From: Acephala macrosclerotiorum
Lineage: Eukaryota > Ascomycota > Leotiomycetes > Helotiales > Mollisiaceae
Length of the DNA stretch: 64,000 nucleotides
Assembly (NCBI GenBank): GCA_014904845.1
Contig: MU119217.1
Span: forward strand, 372,001-436,000
Direction: 5' to 3'
The notes beneath the pieces were generated by a model. The model saw only the letters and a list, made by a program, of their open reading frames with translations, was not told where the DNA came from and searched no databases. The position numbers and the translations under genes are program-made. Each line of letters starts with the position of its first letter. The first letter of the stretch is position 1. This document shows positions 55,664-64,000 of the stretch, piece by piece.

Positions 55664-58600
55664 TCACTTGAATTTATACGCATCTGCACTTCCACTCCCA
55701 CTTCCACTCACTGCTCTGGAGCGCCTTGACTTCACACGAGTTGTAAACGCCAATCGTGCTCCTTTGAGCCAACCTCGCACCTTTGCCTTCAACTTTTGCC
55801 TGTGAAGCCTCTCGAGGAAACGTCTCTTCGGCTTCACAGCGGGGATCCCTCTGATGTCGTGAAGATTAGAGTCAGAGTTATTCGTTGGAGGCAATAATAC
55901 TTCGGCACCATGACGGTCCCTCCAGGTAATGTCATCATAGGATTGTGCTCCTGTCTTAGCTGTGTAGGGAACAGCGATTCGAGCCCGAAGGTTAGTTATT
56001 CGCTTTCGTAGGCTATTGTGTCCTTGGACTTGCGAGCTATCGTCCGAGAAAACGCTACGAGCTTCGAAGACCCCGAACGAGATTCCAGATGATTCCGTAC
56101 CCCGAAGAGCAGATAAGCCCGCATTTTGTGATTCGTTCACGTATGGCGAAGCATTATTCGGTGCGAGTATTGGCTGCGAATCCTCACTTTGGTGGCTACT
56201 GTTGGCACTAGCCTTCCGTGAATGAAGGTGCCTGCCAAACTGTTGGAAGATATTGTCGATTCCGGGGCTTGCTGTGAACAGATCCGTTGGGTTCTGAAGG
56301 TCAAGACCATTCTCAGTATCTTCAGTATCCCGTGTGACGCGAATTGTTCCTTGGGTCGAATCCGAGGCTCGAGTGACTCTGATCTTGAACTTCGGCTGTC
56401 TGGTGTTCGTAGGCTTATTGATGGGCATCATGGACGGCAATCGAACATTCGGAGTCTGGGTGGACCAAGGGTAGCTCTCTTCAAGATCCCAAGGCTGTAA
56501 ACCGAGAGGTGAAAGGGGCCGTGGGGAAACAGGACTCTTGACCTTAAGCTTCAACTTCGATGCAGGGTTCTTAGCTGTTCTCTGGTCAGAACTCTTGGTC
56601 AAGGTCTCTTCGCCTGCTAGCTTGAGTCCCTCGGGAGCTTCAGCATGGTCTTCAGGAAGCGGAGGAAGCTTTGCTTCCGCGCTCGGGGTCGTCTCTCTGC
56701 CTTTGTCTTTGGGCGTTGCCATCGGCATGTTTGATCGCAAGTCCGGTGTCCGAGATGAAAATTGTGCTGAAATTTCATCAACCTTAGGTTGCGTATGATC
56801 ATGGGTTGTTGTGACATGCGATAGCTTAGGTGGTACTGGTGGAAGTGCTTTCATTAGTTGCGGAATACTGTTTTTCAGCTTCAGCTGTCGCGCTGGGGAT
56901 ATAGGCTTTGGCGCAAGCATTGGAGACTCGGAACGAGCAATAAACTTTGGTGGAATTTGGTGACTGAAATTCGGTACGCCTCTACCATCATGTACGACAG
57001 CAGCCGAGGGCTCAACCCTACGTACTCTGTAGTTATTTCGCTTCAGAGGCTGTCTTTGCGCTAACATCTGCAGCTCTCTATCTCTTTGCTGATTGAATGA
57101 AGAAAATAACAGGCGAGTGCGTTGGTCTTCCGTGGGCACTCCTCGCAGGACGGACTTAGCAGGAATCATCGGGGAGGCCATAGGTGTTCTTCGTGGAGGG
57201 ATGAAGCCTTGGTCCTTCTCGGCGCTGCTTTGGGACCTGTTGGCACCCTCGATGAGCTCTGCCAGTTCAGTCAAGGCAGTATCAACTGAGGCGAAGCCAC
57301 TAGATCTAGCCCTTAGACGCCCAGAGGGTGGAAGGCATTGACTTGCTTTTGAAATCCTCTTTGACGGACCTCTATCACCGGGGTCCGATAGCGACCTACG
57401 AGCATCTTGTTTGGCTGCCTGCGTCTTGACTTGATCCTTGGCTAGCTCTTCCTGAGCGTGTTTGGTGCCATTTGGCTGTGTTTCTTCCAGTAACCCAGGT
57501 GGGCAAGGAAGTTGTGAGAACTGAGAGCCCAAACCATAAGATGAGGTCCTGGTAGACTGCGGTTCCTTTTCTGGCTCAGGATTGTCTTCGGCTGAGGATA
57601 TCATCTGCTCTGTCTCGAGATCTTGTGCCCCATTTTCGCCTTTGCTGACATCAATCACAAATGAAGACGATGAAGGCAAGCTAAACGCTTCTTCAACATG
57701 GCAGCTCAACACTCGAGCTCCATATCCTAGGCCCAACAGACGAATGATTTTCTTTCTCTCACTGCCGTCGGAACAATTGGTTATTGTTTTCTCGACGGCG
57801 TCTTCTTCAACAGTTGGGGACAGGCATCCTGAATCTTCCTGCAGCAGGTCTAGATTATTGGCTTCGGCCGGCTGTGTCTCCGCCTCTCTGCCCTTTAGTT
57901 GCTCTGTGAATGCGGCGGTCATGGTATGGAAACCAGTGCCGTTGCCTCTCAATCCATTTTGTGCTTCAATCCTGCGTGGTCCGTCTGCACTCATAGGATG
58001 ATCTTCAGGAATGGTCTTCTCAATCCGGAATTGAGGCGGTGGACTAAAGGCTTCTGACTGCGTACAGACCTCAACCTCAAAGTCTTCGGTGTAGTCGTAA
58101 TACAATGGAGAAGGAGGATGCAGCTTTCCTGGGGTCGTAGTAATGGAAGAAACAGGCGCTGTGGCGTACTGGTTGACAGTGGATGCTAGACTCAGGGTGC
58201 TGCGCGCAGGAGATGTGTTTCCTGATGTCGTTACGTTCCTGCGTTGCCAGTCGTTTCCCGAGAAGCCATTCTGTCGTGGTACAAGTGGACTTGACGATCG
58301 TCGTGGAGGTGAAGGTTGGCTCAAGAGAGAAGGCGTAGATCTGTCTCCTTCAGGCCGCAAAGTCAACGGAGGCTTACGCCTCTGCGCGTAAAGAGACGAT
58401 GGAGAAGCCGTGTTTTGACCCGGTCCCTTCGTGGTGTTAGCACACAAAGATGACTCCGGGCCAGGAGCCAAACCGCGGAGACGTAGGACGAGCCTCGATC
58501 CATTGGTGAAACTTGTAGTAGAGATGCACTTACGTATGGAGCTCGATCAATCTCAACCCGTCGACTATAGTCAACTACGCCTCCATCAGTTAACGCTGGG

Positions 58601-59148
58601 GATGACGGACGAAAGCCTGGACGCTTGAGACGTGTCGGATATGCAAAAGGAGACCTCGGTCGTGGGACAATGCCGTTTCCATCCGGTTGGCTTCTCAAAC
58701 TCGCGTATGAACGATGGTTAGATAGAGTATACGAGGCGTATGATGTTTGTGTCATTGAGTAAGAGCGATAATCGGGGTCGTCGAAAGCGCGGCAAGTTGA
58801 CCTAGCTGATTTCTGACTGGCAGTCTCGTACATGGAAAGGACGTCGGAAGAAGTATCCCTTGCGTATGATGGCAGACGTCGTCTGTCATCAATGATAGGC
58901 ACACCATATGGTTGGAAGGGTTGTCCCGTCTTTGGCATTCTAAGCTCATTGAAGCCATTGTCCATCCTTCGTGGAGTATTGAGAGATTGTGGAACGCGTG
59001 ATGGCTTGATAGAGAACATGCCTATATCTCCTGTCTCTGTCGTCGTCTTCAACATGCTTTCGAGACCTTTCGGTACGCTGGATGGAGACTGATTCTCACG
59101 ACCTGCAGGACTAGATCCATTCCGCATCGGATCTCTTTCATTGAACAT
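55664..59148 (-). CDS. Large Ser/Pro-rich protein of unknown function
   Basis: Two exons are supported: about 58,534-59,148 (possibly further upstream) and 55,664-58,426, with a 107-bp intron that joins IDRAPY to GPGQNTASPSSLYAQRRK in phase 0. The predicted 1,100-plus residues are Ser, Pro and Arg-rich and mostly disordered. The end is strongly basic and partly helical (KRRFLERLHRQKLKAKVRG, then GARLAFTTRVKSRR). I do not recognise a family. The first in-frame ATG is at 59,148. However, a second frame starting at an ATG at 59,513 encodes two hydrophobic stretches (YFHLIALVAYS and ILYSFSVANGVISAAGVSFLIF) and would connect by a one-base frame change at a C6 run near 59,255-59,260. The N-terminus may therefore be a membrane anchor. 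Confidence 0.6.
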
Positions 59149-61032
59149 GCGAGGACGTGCTGCGAACGTGTCACTGAATCCTCTGTCACGACCGACCGGA
59201 CGGCCAGCCGGCGATGTGGTCTCCGTCGTCGAGGCCCCTCCAGCACAGCGGAGGGGGGTCGGATAGGAGATTTGAAGATCAGAAACGAGACGCCCGCTGC
59301 AGAGATGACTCCATTGGCAACCGAGAATGAGTACAAGATGGGAGTCAATGTAGCAGATCGAGAATAGGCGACAAGTGCGATGAGATGGAAATAATGGTCT
59401 CGAGTATGTTGGGAGGAAAGAAAGTAGAGCCGGCTTTGAGCGTTCTTGAATTGGCAAGAGCACGGCAATTGCAACTCCGAGCGAAAAGGGAAGCCACGCT
59501 CAAGAGATCTCATCGTCAGAATTGAGCAGGCAGCATGAAATGAAACCGCAACTCAAAATCTTGAGTCGTCGTGAGTAATACCCTAGTTGATAAATATGCT
59601 GCCCATCGCATCTCGAGAGGATCACATATGCTGATTTTCCGCTGCCACCGCCGTTAGCAGCAAGGAGCAATAGCTTGTGCTCTCCATCGACGCGAACAGC
59701 TTCACCGCAGCCGAGAATGGATCTCTCAGCGAGATGAGTGAAGGTCGTACCTCGAGATTGAGCTTGGTGGACCAAACCACTCAATATGCGGTTCATGTCT
59801 TTCACCGAATTATTAAGAGCTTGATCTTTGGCTTGGGAGGACAACTTTCATCTGCTGCTAATGTGAATAGCTTCATCTCGCCACAGCAGGCATCTTGTCA
59901 TAGATCTTGAGCCAAAGTGAGGAGTTGCTGGAGAAATATCATTCTTGAAAGACCCACGCCCGTTGGTTTAATGGTTGATTGCCGATGCAATCATCGTGGA
60001 TGATCCCCCGGCTCAGAGTGTGTAACAGTGTGTCGTTGACCACCACCATATCTTGTTTGACTTTTGGGAACTGCCATCTCTTCTCCAACAGCTCAAAATT
60101 CGATCAAAGGACAGAAATAGATGTAATTCGAAAAAGCTTCAAAGCACCCAGTATCCCTACCATTGGACTGACCCAGCAAAGTAGATTCGTATACCAAACA
60201 CCGTACGAATCTCTCACCATAACGCCGGATTTTGTAGCTAGAAATATCGCCAATAGCCGGTCAATCTTCAACCTTGATCCATTCACTAAACATTCTCCGT
60301 GAAAGGGATGGCGCAAGTCTTATGAGAGATATGATTCTCACGCTCACTATCAGAATATCTATCTTGCCACTTCAGTAGCACTACCACGGAACCAGAGCCA
60401 GATATATACGCGAGAGACTGACCATTGATCCGTACTGTACTAAAAAGACTTCCATCTTTGCTAAGATGAAGCTCAGACTAAGTTCTATTGTGATATTGTT
60501 GTCTTGGCAGATCTCACAAGTCGCCACCTCACTTCAGGTACAAGCTGGAAATCGACGTACTAGGTGGGAAAGGGGCGCATGAATAGCAAAGGGAAGACTA
60601 CGCCAAGACACTCCTTGAATTATTAATTAATGCTCAGCAGTCAGCTACAAAACATAGATTAACAATCAATAGTAATCTACACCTTTGGCTGCAACCGACG
60701 TTGGTAAAAAGGGGTTCGTTAGGGTTACGAGAAACCGTGTCCTCCAAAAGAAGCGCCCAAAAATAACCTTGAACCAGCTGAGCCGCTAGCCCCCTTTCGA
60801 TTAAGATACCAGATCTCCTCATTCAAATTCAAAGACCACTTCCCCTCTACAAATCCATCATCCTTCCTTTTATTTTCGACATTGCAAGAGGTACGTACCG
60901 GAGCCTCCCCAGATCTTCTCTTCTACAACTTTATCTGCATTCCTCGGGACATTCTTCGACAGTTCTAGAAGCTTGAGCTCTGCGACTAACGCACTGACAC
61001 AGGACCCCGATAACCTCCAAAGTACAGTCGAG
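59149..61032. other. 1.9 kb spacer, upstream of PDI1
   Basis: It holds the uncertain 5' end of the large low-complexity gene (to about 59,513) and the promoter of PDI1. A minus-strand frame at 59,500-59,844 has mixed composition and no start ATG. I see no tRNA or repeat. Confidence 0.4.
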
Positions 61033-62871
61033 ATGCGCACCTTCACAACCTTAGCTCTGGGCCTTGCCAGCGCTGCTATCGCTTCGGCTTCAGATGTGTC
61101 TTCATTGACAAAGGATACCTTCCCGGAGTTCGTTAAGGAGAATGATCTGGTCCTTGCGGAATGTAAGTTGCCCCTCAGCCTTAGCCCTGTTCCATTGTAC
61201 TTTGCTAACTTTGTTTTTTTTTTTTTGTTTTCTAGTCTTCGCAGTATGTCCTCCCCAATTGGCAGATACTGAACTTTACTAATTTCTCATTTTTCAATCC
61301 AGCCATGGTGGTAAGTCCTCATTTTCGAAAGACACCTGTTCAGGAGCCAGATTACTAATTGTATTACAGTGGTCACTGCAAAGCTCTTGCACCAGAGTAC
61401 GAGGAGGCCGCAACCCAATTGAAGGAGAAGAACATCAAGCTTGCCAAGGTTGATTGCACAGAAGAGGCGGACCTCTGCCAAAGTTTCGGTGTGGAGGGGT
61501 ACCCAACTTTGAAGGTTTTCCGTGGCGCCGACAATATCACTCCATATTCTGGCGCAAGAAAGGCACCTGCGTAAGTCCGGCTCTTCGTGTCATTTAGAGT
61601 TGGAGATCAAAAATGCTGACTTCTTTGCTCGCAGGATCGTCTCGTACATGACCAAGCAATCGCTCCCTGCCGTTTCGATTCTCAGCAAGGACACCCTTGA
61701 GGATTTCAAGACTGCCGACAAGGTTGTTTTGGTCGCATACATCGATGCTGAAGACAAGACCTCTAATGCTACCTATACCACTGTTGCTGAGAAGCTTCGT
61801 GAAAACTACCTCTTCGGTGCCAGCAACGATGCTGCTTTGGCCAAGGCTGAAGGTGTTACTGCCCCAGCTATTGTCCTCTACAAGTCATTTGATGAGGGTA
61901 AGACGGTTTTCACTGAATCCTTCGACACCGAGGCAATTGAGAAGTTCGCCAGCACCGCCTCTATTCCCTTAATTGGTGAAGTTGGACCGGACACGTACGC
62001 TGGCTACATGGCCACCGGTATTCCTTTAGCTTATATCTTCGCCGAGACCCCGGAGGAGAGAGAGACTCTTTCAATTACTCTCAAGTCCGTCGCCGAGCAA
62101 CACAGAGGCAAGATCAGCTTTGCCACTATTGACGCAAAGGCATTCGGCGCTCACGCCGGCAACTTGAACCTCAAGGCTGACCAATTCCCCGCTTTCGCCA
62201 TCCAAGACACCGTTAACAACAAGAAGTACCCCTATGACCAGGAGGCTGAGATCACCGCCGAGACCATTGGCAAGTTCGTCTCAGAATTTGTTGAGGGCAA
62301 GGTCGAGCCAAGCATCAAGTCTGAGCCTATTCCAGAAAAGCAAGAAGGCCCAGTCCAAATTGTCGTTGCCAAGAACTATGACGATATTGTCTTGGCCGAG
62401 GACAAGGATGTCTTGATCGAATTCTATGCACCATGGTGCGGTCACTGCAAGGCTCTTGCTCCCAAGTACGACATCCTTGCTAAGCTTTACGTTGATGGTG
62501 GTTATACCGACAAGGTTACTATTGCAAAGGTTGACGCTACCCTGAACGATGTTCCCGATGAGATCCAAGGCTTTCCAACAATCAAGCTTTACAAGGCTGG
62601 TGACAAAAAGAACCCAGTCACCTACAGCGGAAGCCGTAGCATTGAGGACCTCATCAAATTCGTTAAGGAGAATGGCAAGTACGCCGTTGAGGTTACCTAC
62701 GACGAGGAGGCCGAGGCTCAGAAGCCAATTGTTGAGTCAATGGCTGAGCAAGCTCCTGCTGCCACCGAATCTGTCAAGAGCGCAGCTGAGGAGGTTAAGG
62801 AGACTGTGAAGAGCAAAGCTAGCGAGGCGGCTGAGGCGACAGGTGCTGTGGATGAACACGACGAGTTGTAA
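61033..62871 (+). CDS. PDI1: Protein disulfide isomerase, ER lumen
   Basis: PDI forms and rearranges disulfides in the ER. The exons are 61033-61162, 61236-61243, 61303-61310, 61370-61570 and 61635-62871. The second and third are only 8 nt each and together encode FFAPW plus part of the first active-site Cys codon. The protein has 527 residues: a signal peptide ([20 protein letters not shown]), the a domain with [11 protein letters not shown] (Cys 49 and 52), the b and b' domains, the a' domain with [18 protein letters not shown] (Cys 384 and 387), an acidic Ala-rich tail and the retention signal HDEL. All junctions restore conserved sequence. An unspliced reading would lose the first active site. 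Confidence 0.96.
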
Positions 62872-63482
62872 AGTGGGGGACATGCAAAAGCGGACTTCTT
62901 CATTTTATCTGTATCATCTACCTACCATCGAGTGAAAGCATTGGAGATGGGGTTTTAAGGTTGATGGGATCGTCTCCGGATAATAAAATTGCGATGGTTT
63001 TTGAAGTAAATTTGAATCGTAACTCATGAACTTGTGAACTCTTAGAGAACAGCATCTCGCATCTGTGACTAAACATTTCCTGCAAAGCGCATGTGGCTTG
63101 GATCCCTCCCTGTGTACCAAAACGAGACATACCAAAATATCAGAAAGTTGAGGACAATAACAAGGACCTGAGTCTAAGAATAGCACACTTGAGGAATCAA
63201 GTAGAGCAGTCAATTCTTGTGATACTCGAAGTCTAGACCAAATTCCTCTCCGATGTACCGGTAGTGTTGGGACAATCAAGTTGCGCTCAGTCGGTTATTA
63301 TATTTTGCACGCCTGGAGAGACCCTTGATGACCCGAAGCGAGGTCCCGATTTCTGGGGAAGCTCCATCGCGGATCAGACAACGAACTCCTCAAGCAAACA
63401 CTCGTGCAATCGCTGGCATTCAACCTCCAGTACCAGAATTTGATTCTACACCCTAATTCGATCGTCTACCTTACACACAACA
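62872..63482. other. Spacer between PDI1 and the last gene
   Basis: About 610 bp, holding the PDI1 3' UTR and the promoter of the final gene. Nothing else stands out. Confidence 0.45.
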
Positions 63483-64000
63483 ATGGCTTTGCGTATCCTT
63501 TCGCCGGCCATGCGCGTCATCTCCACCCCTTCCACCGCTCTCCGCACCACTCGAAGCTTCCAAATATCCACACGAAGACTCGCAGATGCTACACCACTGC
63601 CAGTGAGAAAGCCTGTTGGTGCTTTCAGAGGAGGGTCAGTTTATCGTATTCCTATTTCCCAGGTTCCAAGAGCTCTGCAGTGCACGCGTTGCGGACTCCG
63701 GAGCTATTCCTCTCTTGAGATCATTCATAGCACACGACCTCAACAAAAACATTAGAGCTCATGACTAACGGACATACGTCTATAGATTATTCGGTTTCCT
63801 TCTCGGCAGCACGCTCGCGGGCGCAGGTGTCTATTACTATATCTTGGAGGAGTACAAGGTTTCGAATGGGCTGTTGACCGAGGATATCTACGTGCGTTTT
63901 TGCATCTAGTCCTCTTGCTCCTTATTTCACAGTAGAAGACCTTCCAGAGAAGAAGAAACTTGGTAGATCCGCAGCTTTCCAGACCAATAGCTGACTTCTA
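63483..64000 (+). CDS. Small probable mitochondrial membrane protein, 3' end outside the window
   Basis: Two exons are visible: 63483-63634 and 63786-63891, with a 151-bp intron (GTCAGT donor). A second intron opens at 63,892 and no further exon is seen before the edge. The first 40 residues are Arg/Ser/Thr-rich with no acidic residues (MALRILSPAMRVISTPSTALRTTRS), a typical mitochondrial presequence. Next comes KPVGAFRGG and one membrane helix (GLFGFLLGSTLAGAGVYYYILEEYK). A conserved-looking YKVSNGLLTEDIY leads into the missing part. It looks like a fungal inner-membrane protein with a single helix and a probable coiled coil after it. I cannot name it. Confidence 0.75.

Noticed and set aside
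59940..60010. tRNA-like stretch (GGTTTAATGGTTGATTGCCG...)
   Set aside because: No 7-bp acceptor stem or GGTTCRA B box could be aligned.
1..64000. CRISPR array, bacterial operon, rRNA or phage elements
   Set aside because: The window is intron-rich fungal nuclear DNA; no regular spacer-repeat array or rRNA-like sequence was seen.

Overview
This 64 kb window is nuclear DNA of a filamentous ascomycete (Pezizomycotina; the protein sequences look most like Leotiomycetes, which is an inference). The evidence is many short introns of about 45-110 bp with GTAAGT/GTATGT-type donors and CTAAC/CTGAC branch sites, genes on both strands with 150-500 bp spacers, and conserved fungal orthologues throughout. 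No bacterial operon, CRISPR array, rRNA or convincing tRNA was seen.

Layout. 0-10 kb: a Ser-rich protein running off the left edge (-), COQ6 (-), TOP1 (-, five exons), ATP3 (+) and a small unknown protein (-). 10.6-13.8 kb: a repeat-bearing gene-free stretch that leads into an unknown Cys-motif protein (+). 14.8-26.4 kb: the complex I 49 kDa subunit (-), RPC40/AC40 (+), UBA3 (-), TEL2 (+) and a Ste20/GCK-type kinase (-). 26.5-35.9 kb: an unknown acidic protein (-), the cap hypermethylase TGS1 (-), the Golgi protein GRASP/GRH1 (+), OST2/DAD1 (-), a TMEM14 protein (+), CMC2 (-) and prefoldin 2 (GIM4, +). 38-44 kb: HAP3/NF-YB (+), RRN3 (+), a possible decayed gene, and a small membrane protein (+). 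44-52.4 kb: DOP1 (-) and MON1 (+), head to head. 53.5-54.9 kb: a dead Tc1/mariner element with RIP-like stop codons. 55.6-59.5 kb: a large low-complexity protein (-). 61-62.9 kb: protein disulfide isomerase (+). 63.5 kb to the end: a small probable mitochondrial protein (+), cut by the window edge.

The genes are housekeeping and do not form one pathway. Themes recur: mitochondrial respiration (COQ6, ATP3, 49 kDa subunit, CMC2, with HAP3 as a possible regulator), rDNA transcription (TOP1, RPC40, RRN3) and the endomembrane system (GRH1, OST2, DOP1, MON1, PDI). From ATP3 to GIM4 the genes mostly alternate strands, so many pairs share short divergent promoters.

The most notable features are in gene architecture. 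Two GC-AG introns lie in the prefoldin gene, two consecutive 8-nt microexons encode the first PDI active site, a start codon forms its own 3-nt exon in the TMEM14 gene, and two stop-free introns of length 3n lie in RRN3 and DOP1. A near-perfect 24-bp palindrome and two repeat families lie upstream of the unknown gene at 13,774. I did not find a clearly new multi-gene system.
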